Shown here piece by piece: positions 8,310-17,035 of a DNA stretch of 64,000 bases. The first letter of the stretch is position 1. The number at the start of each line of letters is the position of its first letter. Source of the DNA: Bacillota bacterium (GTDB lineage Bacteria > Bacillota > Clostridia > Christensenellales > Aristaeellaceae); the NCBI GenBank assembly GCA_023398575.1, contig JAEWSC010000051.1:1-64000 (forward strand), read 5' to 3'. Both the position numbers and the translations under genes were made by a program. The notes beneath the pieces were generated by a model, which saw nothing but the letters and a program-made list of their open reading frames with translations, was not told the origin of the DNA and did not search any database.

Positions 8310-9668
8310 TCACTTTCCAACACAGAAGCTTGAAAATACCTGATCGAGTAACCGCTCCTCCACCTCATCCCCCGTGATCTCACCAAGCGCGCTAAGCGCA
8401 TCACGCAAATCCACCGCAGCCAAATCCAAAGGGATATTGGCAGTAAGGCTGTCCGCCGCCTGGCGGAGGCTGCTGGCTGCCCGTTTGGCCGCGGCAAGAT
8501 GCCGTGAAGTGGTAATGGCTAGCCGGGAAGGCTCCCCCGCCTTTTCTTGCATGTACGCCTTTAAATCAGCCAATCCATCCCCTGTCAGGGCGGAAAGGGC
8601 GATCACCGGCACGCAAGGGCACAATGCTTGTATCTCATCCACCGTCACGCAAGTTTGCAGGTCGCTTTTGTTCAGCACCACCGCAAAATCCTCCGCTGGC
8701 GGCGACTGCAAAAACACCTTGTCGTCATCGTCCAGTATTTGCCCGGCATCGATGACCAAAATCACCACATCTGCCTGCCTGATAGCTTTTTGCGCACGGT
8801 CAACGCCGATTTTTTCCACTGTATCCAATGTATCTCTCAAGCCTGCCGTATCGCTCAAGCGTACCGGCAGGCCGTTTAGTTCTATGCTGCCGGTCAAAAT
8901 ATCCCTGGTGGTACCGGGCACATCGGTAACAATAGCCCTGTCCTCCCCCAGCAGCGCGTTGAGGAGCGAGCTTTTCCCGGCATTGGGGCGTCCGCACAAA
9001 ACAACATCCATGCCCCGCTCCAGCATTTTTACGCCCCGCTCATTGCACGCGTCTTCCAACTGCTTGGCAAGAGACAGTATCCCTTCACGCAGATACAGTG
9101 TGGCCTCCGCCTCTTCCACTTCCTCAGGGTAATCGATAGCGGCTTCCAACCCGGCCATAATAAAGTACAGACTGTCCAGTGCATCGCGAATAAACCGGCT
9201 AGGTCCACCATCCAATTGCCGCATGGCGGCCTTGGCAGCCTGCTTGCCACTGGCGGAAATAAGCCCCATCACCGCCTCGGCCTGGCTTAAATCTAGCCGA
9301 CCATTGAGGAATGCCCGGCGGGTAAACTCCCCCGGTTCCGCCTGCCTGGCTCCCGCCTCAAGCACTGCTTCCAGCACCAGCTGCGCCATGATACGCCCGC
9401 CATGGGTATGGATTTCAGCCACATCCTCCCTGGTATAGCTGCGGGGAGCACGCATCAAAACAGCCATGGCCTCATCGATAGGTTCGCCATCCTTGACCAC
9501 ATGGCCATAGACCATCAGATGAGACGAAAACGCTTCCTTCCCATTCTTTAGCGGCTTAAAAGCACGACGCAATATTTGTTCGGCTTCCGGGCCGCTGATG
9601 CGCAGGATGGCAATTCCGCCCTGTCCGGCGGCCGTGGCAATGGCGGCTATGGTATCTTCAAACTGCAT
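8310..9668 (-). CDS. mnmE: tRNA modification GTPase MnmE (TrmE)
   Basis: 452 residues. With MnmG it makes the cmnm5/nm5 modification on U34 of tRNAs. It opens with MQFEDTIAAIATAAGQGGIAI, the tetrahydrofolate-binding N-domain start, and contains the G domain GRPNAGKSSLLNALL (P-loop), DTAGLRDT (G3) and NKSD (G4). It ends with the catalytic FCVGK (family FCIGK) Cys. A 14-residue extension upstream (to 9710) was rejected because the family begins at this Met and the extension runs into the preceding gene. It lies 26 bases after the metallophosphoesterase, probably in one transcript. Its partner mnmG is in the window but 51 kb away, unlike the adjacent order in Bacillus. Confidence 0.97.
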   Translation of the reverse strand: MQFEDTIAAIATAAGQGGIAILRISGPEAEQILRRAFKPLKNGKEAFSSHLMVYGHVVKDGEPIDEAMAVLMRAPRSYTREDVAEIHTHGGRIMAQLVLEAVLEAGARQAEPGEFTRRAFLNGRLDLSQAEAVMGLISASGKQAAKAAMRQLDGGPSRFIRDALDSLYFIMAGLEAAIDYPEEVEEAEATLYLREGILSLAKQLEDACNERGVKMLERGMDVVLCGRPNAGKSSLLNALLGEDRAIVTDVPGTTRDILTGSIELNGLPVRLSDTAGLRDTLDTVEKIGVDRAQKAIRQADVVILVIDAGQILDDDDKVFLQSPPAEDFAVVLNKSDLQTCVTVDEIQALCPCVPVIALSALTGDGLADLKAYMQEKAGEPSRLAITTSRHLAAAKRAASSLRQAADSLTANIPLDLAAVDLRDALSALGEITGDEVEERLLDQVFSSFCVGK

Positions 9669-9694
9669 GTTAACCTCCCATATATCACAAGCCA

Positions 9695-10531
9695 CTACGC
9701 GCGCGCCCAAAATGCTTCGCAGGAGACATCCTCCGTCCAGGGAAAGCGCTCGGCTGCCAAAATAACTGCTTCCCGGCTTTGCCAGGGAATGTTCTGTGAT
9801 GCCGCAACGGCTTGCATCGCATTCACAAACTTGATCACCAGTTCTTGTTCGCCAGTTAGCATCGTCTGATACGCAGCCCTGGCAAACTCTGGCGCCGCCT
9901 TGGCCAAACCGCTTTCCACATAGGCCGCTTTCAAACCGGATGGGTCATAAGGTATGGAATATAATTCCACCTGCTCATTTTCCAACAATGCGAATCCGGC
10001 ATTGCGGCCTATGTTATCCTCTAACATGCCCAGGCTGCCTATGCACACGAGTTCTTTTCCAGTCTTTTTATGCCGCCACGGCGTATGATAATGCCCGCAC
10101 ACAAGGCGGGTTTGGTTAAGCTTTTGCAGTATAGCGTCCGCTTCTTCCGTATCGCATGGCCTTACCAACCGGTTTAAATCTCCGGGTACGGCGTGGGTAA
10201 AAAGCACTTCGCCAACGACAATCTCCTTTTGATAAGGCAAGCTCTCATCAACGATCTGACTGCTTGTCCACTGAAGCATGGACCAGTTATAGTTTTCATT
10301 CAGTTCCCTGTCCCCGGTCCGCATTTTCACAAGCCGCTCCTCATGATTGCCCATCAAAAGTGCCGCACACGCGTCCTTTAACATATTCAGTGTCTGCCGC
10401 GGCATAGGGCCGCAGTTGAGTTGGTCTCCCAGGGAATAAATGCCGTCTATCCGCCATCCGGCGGTATGCTGCAATACAGCTCGTAATGCCGTTGCATTGG
10501 CATGTACATCAGAAAGTATCAAAAGGCGCAA
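9695..10531 (-). CDS. Metallophosphoesterase family protein
   Basis: 278 residues of the calcineurin-like fold. The metal-binding motifs are LILSDVHAN (D-x-H), GDQLNCGP (GD), MGNHEE (GNHE), FTHAVPGD and CGHYHTPW (GH-x-H). I set the start at TTG 10531: GGGGGA is 6 bases upstream and the protein then begins MRLLILSDVH, as the family does. The longer frame to 10723 would run through the divergent addB promoter and start. The substrate is unknown; YfcE/ApaH-type phosphodiesterases are the nearest relatives. Divergent from addB. Confidence 0.85.
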   Translation of the reverse strand: MRLLILSDVHANATALRAVLQHTAGWRIDGIYSLGDQLNCGPMPRQTLNMLKDACAALLMGNHEERLVKMRTGDRELNENYNWSMLQWTSSQIVDESLPYQKEIVVGEVLFTHAVPGDLNRLVRPCDTEEADAILQKLNQTRLVCGHYHTPWRHKKTGKELVCIGSLGMLEDNIGRNAGFALLENEQVELYSIPYDPSGLKAAYVESGLAKAAPEFARAAYQTMLTGEQELVIKFVNAMQAVAASQNIPWQSREAVILAAERFPWTEDVSCEAFWARA

Positions 10532-10595
10532 ACTGTTCCCCCATTTCTTTCGCCTTCCATGATACCCCATTTTTCCGCATTTTGAAAGGCTGCAT

Positions 10596-10624
10596 TTGAC
10601 GCAGTTCCTTTCCCATGGCATAAT
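10596..10624 (+). promoter_or_regulatory. Sigma-A-type promoter for addB
   Basis: TTGACG (10596-10601), a 17-base spacer and CATAAT (10619-10624), placed 19 bases before the addB start and followed by GGAGGG at 10632-10637. Position and spacing fit; each hexamer has one mismatch to consensus. Confidence 0.6.
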
Positions 10625-10642
10625 GAGTTTGGAGGGATTTGC

Positions 10643-13600
10643 ATGGGAAAAGTCACCATTCTGGGCGGCAGGATGCACAGGCTTCTGCCTCATATTGTCG
10701 ATCATATCGGCGCGCTGTATCAAGCTGGTGAGACCTGTTTATTGCTTGTACCGGAGCAGTATACCCTGCAGGCCGAGGTGGAACTGATTCGCCGCCTCCA
10801 TCTGCCGGGCTTTTTCCGCATACAGGTGCTGTCCCCCTCACGGTTGACCCAGCGGATATTCGATGCCGCAGGCACCGACGGACGGGTGCCCCTGGACGGC
10901 CGTGGCAAGCAAATGGCGCTGTCACGCGCTATTTTGCAGGTACAAAAGCAGTTGACCTTTTACCGCCGTTCCGCCGCGCATGTTGGCCTGGTAGAAAAAA
11001 TAGGCAGCCTGATTGCTGATTTTAAGCGAGGGCGTTTAACCGCCGAAAGTATGCTTACTCATGCTGACGCCTTGCCAAGCGGCGCACTAAAGCATAAGCT
11101 TCAAGACATCGCCCTCTGTTGGGAAGCCTACGAAAATCAACTATCCGGCCGTTTTGTGGACGGTGAGGATGTACAAGCAGAGGCCGCCAGACGCCTGCCC
11201 GAAAGCGGATTGTTTGACGGCACATATGTTTTTGCCTATGGATTTGATATTTTAAGCCCGCAGCTTTGCGAACTGCTCTGCGCAGGCACAAATAAATGTG
11301 CCGGTATGACCGTAGCCCTTACTATGGATAGGCCCAAAGTCAGAGACAGTGATCTTTTCATCCCTACCCGCAAAAGTGCCCAACGCTTATCCCGTATGCT
11401 GAAAAATCAGGGCACCGAATACGAGTGGACCTACTTACCATTCACTTCGCATGCGTCGACGCCTGACATCGCGCATCTGGAAACGGAGTTGTTCGCCCGC
11501 TGGGCCATACCTTACCCGTTTGTTCCAGAGTCCGTCAGCTTGTATGACGCCCCCAACCCTTACGCAGAAGCCCATGAGGCAGCCGCACAAATGCTAAAGC
11601 TGTATGAATCTGGAATTCCCTGGAGCGAAATTGCAGTAGCCGCCGGCAGCATACAGGACTATGCTTCCATCCTGTCGGCTGTTCTGCCGTCGTATGGCAT
11701 TCCCGTCCATCTGGAAGAGAAAATGCCTGTCTCCTCCCATGGGCTCATCCGGTTTCTGCTGCACGCGCTCAGGGCGGTTTCCAAGGGCTATCCAAAGGCA
11801 GATGTCATCGCTTGCCTGAAATCCGGCTATGCCCCCCTTAAGCCGGAAGATTGCTACCGGCTGGAAAATTACGCCTTGGCAAACGGCATTTATGGTGACA
11901 GATGGCGCAAACCATTTGCCAGGGGCAAAAAAGAGGAAGCCGAAAAGCTTGAACCGGTCAGGCAAGCCTTCATCGGGCCAATGGAAACGCTGCGTGAGGC
12001 CCTCTTGAAAGCGAAGGAGGCTACCGACTCTCTAAGGGCAATCTTTCATTTTCTTGAGGAAGTGGATGCTTATCACTCACTGCAAACAGAAGAAGAGCTG
12101 CTTCTGCAAATGAATTTACCCGATAAGGCGGCTAAAACAAGGCAGATATGGCAGTTTTTGCTGGGCACACTAGATCAGATGCATGAATTGCTTTCAGGCT
12201 TGCGCGCCCCGTCCACTCAGGTGGCAGCTTGGCTTTCCGCCGGCTTTTCCGCAGGAAATCTAAATGCCCTGCCTCCCGTGCAGAATACTGTGGTATGCGG
12301 TGATATCGGCCATATTATGCCGGGCAGTATCAAGGCGTTGTTTGTGCTCGGGCTTGGTGACGGTTTATTGCAGTCCGGCAGCCAAAGCCTGCTGATGGAT
12401 GAGGAGCGAGAACAACTGGAGATCCTGGCAGATACCAACCTTGGACAAAGCGGCAAGGGCCGGGATCAATTGGCGCTCAATCATTTGAAGCAAACGCTGA
12501 CCATCCCAACACAAAGGCTGTTTTTGAGTTACGCGCAGGCTACCCAAAGCGGACAGAGCCAGCGTCCGGCAAGCTTTATATCACTTTTGAAAACACGGCT
12601 GTTCCCCCTCATGGAGGAAGCCGGCGGCGTTACCGGCCTTTCCGGACCGCAGGAACCCCTTGCCCCCATCCCTGCCCTTGATGGTCTGGCCCTCAGGCTG
12701 TCCGCCTTGTGGGATGGCATTTCATTGGAAGAGGCGCTGCCTAAGGAATGGCTTGAGGCCTGGGCAGCCCTTTATCAAAATCCGAAAACCCAGCAAAAGG
12801 CCATGCAAATTATCAGTGCACTCAATGATACGCTGAATACATCCCCTCTGGAACGTGAAACGGCTTTGAAGCTTTTTGGGCATGAAACCATGTCTGTCAG
12901 CCGCCTGGAGGAATACGCACAATGTCCCTACAAACACTTTGTTCACTACGGACTGCGCCCTGTTGAAAGAAAGGAATGGACGCTGACCAGTGCCGATGTG
13001 GGTACCTATTTTCACAGCGCGCTAAAGAACTTTACAGAAAAGGCCTCGCAGCATGAAACCTGGCCGGAAATTAGCCGGTCAGAATGTGAACAGATCATGG
13101 ATATCGTATTATCCCCCATGGAGCAGGAATGGGTCCAAGGTCCCTTGGGCGAAAATGCGCAGACGGCAGCTCTTGGAAAAAAATACACACGCATCATCCG
13201 CAGGGCCGCATGGATGTTTACACAGCATATGAAGAGCAGCAGCTTCAAGCCTCGCATGGCGGAGGTTGGCTTTGGCACGCCCGGCAGCCTGCTTCCGCCT
13301 ATTCGCCTGCAGATGAAGGATGGCCTGCAAGTGCTGCTGCGCGGCGTGATTGACAGGATTGACCTGTATGAGGATGAGAAAAGCGTATACCTGCAGGTAG
13401 TGGATTACAAGAGCGGCAACAAAGACCTGGAACCCACTCAGCTTTACTATGGCCTGCAGCTGCAGTTGATGCTATATCTGATGGCTGCCCTGCAAGCTGT
13501 TCCCAATGCCGCACCAGCCGGAGCGTTTTACTTTCATATAGACGATCCACTGGCAGACCTTGATTCTGATATGAAGGAGCAAGCCGAGCAACAGATAGCG

Positions 13601-13978
13601 CAAATGCTAAGGCTAAAAGGGGTCGTATTATCTGACGCAACTGTGGTGGAGCTAATGGATAAGGATGGCGTTAGCTTAAAACAAGTGTTCACCAAAAGTG
13701 GCACGCTGACCGCCTATGCCAGCGCCGCATCCCTTGTCCAAATGCACGAGCTAATAGGCCACGCTGCCAGGATGGCGCAAAGCCTGGCTTCCGCCATGCG
13801 GGAAGGAGCCATCGCCATATCCCCCGTACGAATCAAGGCATTTAGCGCCTGTCAGTGGTGTGATTACGCGGGCATCTGCCGCTGGGACTCGCGCTTAAAC
13901 GGCGCAAAACCAAGATTTTTACAACCCCTTTCCTTTCAGGAACTGATGGAAAAGCTGGACCAAGACCCTGCCAATTGA
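10643..13978 (+). CDS. addB: ATP-dependent nuclease subunit AddB
   Basis: 1111 residues, the usual AddB length. AddAB processes double-strand breaks for recombination. The nuclease domain has GVIDRIDLY and VVDYKSG (Asp921, Lys923; D-x-K). The iron-sulfur staple is complete: Cys761 (YAQCPYKHF) and Cys1070-x2-Cys1073-x5-Cys1079 (FSACQWCDYAGIC), the spacing known from Bacillus AddB. The N-terminal P-loop expected at residues 8-16 (GRSGSGKT in Bacillus) is replaced by GGRMHRLLP, so nucleotide binding there is probably lost. No addA lies next to it, although addB-addA is the common order. The start has GGAGGG 5 bases upstream. Confidence 0.93.
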   Translation: MGKVTILGGRMHRLLPHIVDHIGALYQAGETCLLLVPEQYTLQAEVELIRRLHLPGFFRIQVLSPSRLTQRIFDAAGTDGRVPLDGRGKQMALSRAILQVQKQLTFYRRSAAHVGLVEKIGSLIADFKRGRLTAESMLTHADALPSGALKHKLQDIALCWEAYENQLSGRFVDGEDVQAEAARRLPESGLFDGTYVFAYGFDILSPQLCELLCAGTNKCAGMTVALTMDRPKVRDSDLFIPTRKSAQRLSRMLKNQGTEYEWTYLPFTSHASTPDIAHLETELFARWAIPYPFVPESVSLYDAPNPYAEAHEAAAQMLKLYESGIPWSEIAVAAGSIQDYASILSAVLPSYGIPVHLEEKMPVSSHGLIRFLLHALRAVSKGYPKADVIACLKSGYAPLKPEDCYRLENYALANGIYGDRWRKPFARGKKEEAEKLEPVRQAFIGPMETLREALLKAKEATDSLRAIFHFLEEVDAYHSLQTEEELLLQMNLPDKAAKTRQIWQFLLGTLDQMHELLSGLRAPSTQVAAWLSAGFSAGNLNALPPVQNTVVCGDIGHIMPGSIKALFVLGLGDGLLQSGSQSLLMDEEREQLEILADTNLGQSGKGRDQLALNHLKQTLTIPTQRLFLSYAQATQSGQSQRPASFISLLKTRLFPLMEEAGGVTGLSGPQEPLAPIPALDGLALRLSALWDGISLEEALPKEWLEAWAALYQNPKTQQKAMQIISALNDTLNTSPLERETALKLFGHETMSVSRLEEYAQCPYKHFVHYGLRPVERKEWTLTSADVGTYFHSALKNFTEKASQHETWPEISRSECEQIMDIVLSPMEQEWVQGPLGENAQTAALGKKYTRIIRRAAWMFTQHMKSSSFKPRMAEVGFGTPGSLLPPIRLQMKDGLQVLLRGVIDRIDLYEDEKSVYLQVVDYKSGNKDLEPTQLYYGLQLQLMLYLMAALQAVPNAAPAGAFYFHIDDPLADLDSDMKEQAEQQIAQMLRLKGVVLSDATVVELMDKDGVSLKQVFTKSGTLTAYASAASLVQMHELIGHAARMAQSLASAMREGAIAISPVRIKAFSACQWCDYAGICRWDSRLNGAKPRFLQPLSFQELMEKLDQDPAN

Positions 13979-13983
13979 TTTGA

Positions 13984-14012
13984 TTGCATAATCGACAAAT
14001 TTGCGTTATAAT
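13984..14012 (+). promoter_or_regulatory. Promoter for the P-loop gene at 14051
   Basis: TTGCAT (13984-13989), a 17-base spacer and a perfect TATAAT (14007-14012) lie between the addB stop and the next gene, whose ribosome site AAAGGAGG is at 14035-14042. Confidence 0.6.
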
Positions 14013-14050
14013 ACCAATAAAGGAAAATCGACAAAAGGAGGCGCTGCTCC

Positions 14051-14461
14051 ATGATTCAGGTAATCAACGGAAAAAAGGGATCAGGAAAAACCAAGCGCAT
14101 CATAGACCTGGCCAATCATTCCATCAAGGAATCCAAAAATGACGTCGTTTTTATAGATGATGATAACCGGTATATGTTTGATCTTCGTCACGAAGTCCGT
14201 TTTATCAACGCCGGTGAATACGGCATTGTCAACGCTGAAATGTTTTTGGGCTTCTTATGTGGCCTGCTCGCTCAAAATTTCGATGTGGGCACCATATTTA
14301 TCGATGCCTTCCTGAAACTTGTAAAAATCGATCTCAAGGATGCTAAGTGGTTTTTTGAGCGGTTGGACGGGCTGTGCGAGCGCCATGGGGTGGAGTTTGT
14401 TCTCTCCATCAGTGAAGAAACTGAAAATCTGCCCGAATTTGTCGCAAAGTATATCGCCTGA
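14051..14461 (+). CDS. Small P-loop NTPase, often annotated PilT-like in Clostridia
   Basis: 136 residues. It begins MIQVINGKKGSGKTKRII with a perfect Walker A (GKKGSGKT, about 7-14). VVFIDDDNRY and TIFIDAFLKL are hydrophobic strands ending in Asp that could act as Walker B. It is far too short for a true PilT and no pilus genes are present, so the common database label should not be trusted. The product is probably a soluble ATP-binding protein of unknown role. It has its own promoter and is followed by a strong intrinsic terminator. Confidence 0.7.
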   Translation: MIQVINGKKGSGKTKRIIDLANHSIKESKNDVVFIDDDNRYMFDLRHEVRFINAGEYGIVNAEMFLGFLCGLLAQNFDVGTIFIDAFLKLVKIDLKDAKWFFERLDGLCERHGVEFVLSISEETENLPEFVAKYIA

Positions 14462-14487
14462 CGCATACGTTTTTCGTCGCAAAAGGG

Positions 14488-14514
14488 CGGCGGCCCAGGC
14501 CGCCGTTCTTTTTC
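14488..14514 (+). terminator. Intrinsic terminator
   Basis: An 8-bp perfect GC stem (CGGCGGCC 14488-14495 / GGCCGCCG 14498-14505; the innermost pairs must open to form the loop) followed by TTCTTTTTCT. It ends the transcript of the P-loop gene. Confidence 0.85.
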
Positions 14515-14520
14515 TATATT

Positions 14521-14673
14521 GCTCTGCCAATGAAAGATTTCGCCAATGCGGCAGGAGATTTTCGCCCAGAGCAAGGAGCAAAACCGAAGGAATAGCAGCG
14601 CTATTTCAAGGCTCAGCGACGCAGCTATACACGAAAATCTCAACTGCGACGTGCAAGACATCGTTGGTAGAGC
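14521..14673 (+). repeat. 153-bp imperfect palindromic intergenic element
   Basis: The ends are inverted: GCTCTGCCAA at 14521-14530 pairs with TTGGTAGAGC at 14664-14673 (9 of 10), and GAGATTTTCG at 14555-14564 pairs perfectly with CGAAAATCTC at 14632-14641. The central 67 bases have GC-rich runs (for example AGCAGCGCT). It fills the gap between the terminator and thrC. It could be a MITE-like repeat or a structured leader of thrC. No second copy was seen in this window. Confidence 0.6.
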
Positions 14674-14702
14674 AATAGTCTGAATACCGGAGTGTGTATC
14701 CT

Positions 14703-16199
14703 ATGTCCTTTTTCAGCACCAGGGGCGGCGCTTGTGTCACCGCCTCCCAGGCCATACTGTACGGCCTGGCAAAGGATGGCGGTCTGTATGTGCCGGCCAT
14801 GTTTCCCCACCTTTCCCTGGAGGAAATCTCTGCCTTAGGCCGCATGACATATGCAAAACGGGCGGCGCGCATTTTGAAGCTGTTTTTGGAGGACTATTCC
14901 CCTTCAGAAATCGACGAGGCCACGAATGCCGCCTATGGCACAGGCCATTTCAGCCATAGGGATGTTGCGCCCGTCGTTGACTTGGACAACCGTACCTTTA
15001 TTCTGGAACTGTTCCATGGCCCGACCCTGGCCTTTAAGGACATGGCGTTGCAGCTATTGCCCCACCTTACTACCATGGCGGCAAAGAAAAACGGTGAAGA
15101 CCGGGAAATCAGCATACTTGTCGCCACCAGCGGTGATACAGGCAAGGCTGCATTGGAAGGCTTTAAGGATGTGCCCGGAACCAGTTGCACCGTGTTTTAC
15201 CCGCGGGATGGTGTCAGCCCTGTACAGGAAATGCAGATGACCACCACCGGTGGCAGCAATACACTGGTAATCAGCGTACAGGGGAATTTTGACGACGCAC
15301 AAACAGGGGTCAAAACCCTTTTTGCAAGTGCTGATTTCCAGAAAAACATGAATGCCCTGGGCAAAGTGCTTTCCTCCGCCAACAGCATCAACTTTGGCCG
15401 GCTGGCGCCACAGATCGTTTACTACTTTTCATCGTATGCCGATCTGGTTCACAAAGGTGCCATCGCCTTGGGCGATCCTGTCCACTTTGTGGTGCCAACT
15501 GGTAATTTCGGTAACATACTGGCCGCCTATTATGCCCACTTGATGGGGCTGCCGGTTGGCCGGCTGATTTGCGCCAGCAACAGCAATAATGTTCTGACAG
15601 ACTTTTTGGATAAGGGCGTCTATTCCCTGCAGCGGTCCTTTTTCAAAACCATGTCCCCCTCCATGGATATTCTCATCTCATCCAACTTGGAAAGGCTGCT
15701 TTATGAAGTGGCAGACAGGGATGGCGAGTTAGTCGCAGCCTGGATGAAGGAATTGAAGGAAACAGGTAGCTATGATATCGGCGAGGAGCGTTTAAATCGC
15801 ATCAAAAAGCTAATCGAAGGCGACTACGCCGATGACACAGCCACCTCCAGGGAGATGCAGCGCATCTGGCAGCGGTATCATTACCTTATGGACCCCCACA
15901 CAGCCGTGGCTAGCCATGTATTAAACAACTACCGTGTGCGTACCCGTGACAATACGCCAGCCGTGATTGTTTCCACCGCCCACCCCTTCAAGTTTACCGC
16001 TGACGTGGCAGATGCGGTCCTCGGGCAGGAAACCGCCATCGGCCTGGATGCCTTTGATTGCGCGCTGCACCTGGAAGCCGAAACCGGCGTACCCATGCCC
16101 AAGCAGGTATCCTCCCTTCGCACGCTGCCGGTGAAGCATACCCTGACCTGCAGCAAGGAGGACATGGCGAAAACGCTGGTAGATGCGTTTCGTAAATAA
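14703..16199 (+). CDS. thrC: Threonine synthase
   Basis: 498 residues. Converts O-phosphohomoserine to threonine with PLP. ELFHGPTLAFKDMALQ holds the PLP-binding Lys, and VATSGDTGKAALEGF is the phosphate-binding loop. The N-terminus STRGG...AILYGLAKDGGLYVP is the standard threonine synthase opening. Length fits the long (fungal/enterobacterial) type. ATG 14703 was chosen over GTG 14694 because GGAG lies 10 bases upstream and the protein then starts MSFFSTRGG. No other threonine-pathway gene is adjacent. The 153-bp palindromic element lies directly upstream and could affect expression. Confidence 0.96.
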   Translation: MSFFSTRGGACVTASQAILYGLAKDGGLYVPAMFPHLSLEEISALGRMTYAKRAARILKLFLEDYSPSEIDEATNAAYGTGHFSHRDVAPVVDLDNRTFILELFHGPTLAFKDMALQLLPHLTTMAAKKNGEDREISILVATSGDTGKAALEGFKDVPGTSCTVFYPRDGVSPVQEMQMTTTGGSNTLVISVQGNFDDAQTGVKTLFASADFQKNMNALGKVLSSANSINFGRLAPQIVYYFSSYADLVHKGAIALGDPVHFVVPTGNFGNILAAYYAHLMGLPVGRLICASNSNNVLTDFLDKGVYSLQRSFFKTMSPSMDILISSNLERLLYEVADRDGELVAAWMKELKETGSYDIGEERLNRIKKLIEGDYADDTATSREMQRIWQRYHYLMDPHTAVASHVLNNYRVRTRDNTPAVIVSTAHPFKFTADVADAVLGQETAIGLDAFDCALHLEAETGVPMPKQVSSLRTLPVKHTLTCSKEDMAKTLVDAFRK

Positions 16200-16220
16200 A
16201 ACAGGAAAGAAGGATATAAG

Positions 16221-16958
16221 ATGGTTTGCCCTTTGAGAAGAGGAATAGCTTTCTCCATCACTGTATGCATCATCCTATTCACTTTCCTTTCTGCTGCATG
16301 GGCACAGGAGGAAGCACCTGTTTCTTCTACCCCCGAAGAAGCGATTGGCTCTTTTGTCGCTGCCCTTTGTGAAAACGATTTACAAAAAGCATTGCAGGTA
16401 TGTGCTATAGAGGATTATGTTGCAGGCTATGACTTTGTGGGCATGGTGGATTACATGAAGACGTTCATGCCCCTGCAGCAAATGGCACCATCCGAATACG
16501 GCTTGTACGCTGGAATAAATGCCATCAGCGCCATGTATGCGTTGACGAACCAAATAAAGATGATGATCTACAGCTTTTTTGTACCCGAAGTAGGCGATGG
16601 AAAGCCGATGTACGTGGGCGGCAGCATGGACGATGCAAAGGCATTTGCCACGACTGTCGATCCTGCGAAGCTCAAAAACTTGAAACTTGTGCGTACCGAC
16701 CCACCTATGCAAACGCTGCTTAACAGCGAAAAGAATGTCAAAGCTTTTCAAAGATGGGCGGATATCTATGGCGCAGACGAAATGACTGAACGAATCGCGC
16801 TGTATGAACTGGATGGCAAGACTTATCTGGGTGGTTTTGTTTTGCTGCGCTACGGCGAGGAATGGAGAATCAAAAGCCTCAACTCAAATCTGGCTGGCCT
16901 GTCTGTGATGGGAACCGTCGAGGAAACAACGCCCGCGGCTTACGCGTCGCTACTGTAG
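16221..16958 (+). CDS. Secreted protein of unknown function
   Basis: 245 residues. A clear signal peptide (charged MVCPLRRG, hydrophobic core to residue 24, cleavage likely after AWA at about residue 28). The mature part begins with PEEAIGSFVAALCENDLQKALQVC, a helix pattern resembling NTF2/SnoaL-like lipoprotein domains, and ends in a strand-rich part (YELDGKTYLGGFVLLRYGEEWRI). No lipobox Cys is seen. I do not recognise the family. It follows thrC by 21 bases with AGGAAAG upstream, so the two may be co-transcribed; a strong terminator follows. Confidence 0.7.
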   Translation: MVCPLRRGIAFSITVCIILFTFLSAAWAQEEAPVSSTPEEAIGSFVAALCENDLQKALQVCAIEDYVAGYDFVGMVDYMKTFMPLQQMAPSEYGLYAGINAISAMYALTNQIKMMIYSFFVPEVGDGKPMYVGGSMDDAKAFATTVDPAKLKNLKLVRTDPPMQTLLNSEKNVKAFQRWADIYGADEMTERIALYELDGKTYLGGFVLLRYGEEWRIKSLNSNLAGLSVMGTVEETTPAAYASLL

Positions 16959-16969
16959 TCTGCAATAGT

Positions 16970-17008
16970 AAGACCAGCCGTGTCTTTTACAGATACGGCT
17001 GGTCTTTT
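16970..17008 (+). terminator. Intrinsic terminator, possibly bidirectional
   Basis: A 12-bp perfect stem (AAGACCAGCCGT 16970-16981 / ACGGCTGGTCTT 16995-17006) followed by TTT. It lies between convergent genes (16221+ and 17036-). Confidence 0.85.
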
Positions 17009-17035
17009 GATTCATGCAACTCAGTTCTCCAGCTT

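Noticed and set aside
10532..10723. N-terminal extension of the metallophosphoesterase
   Set aside because: Would overlap the divergent addB promoter and start; the family begins at M(L)RLLILSDVH.
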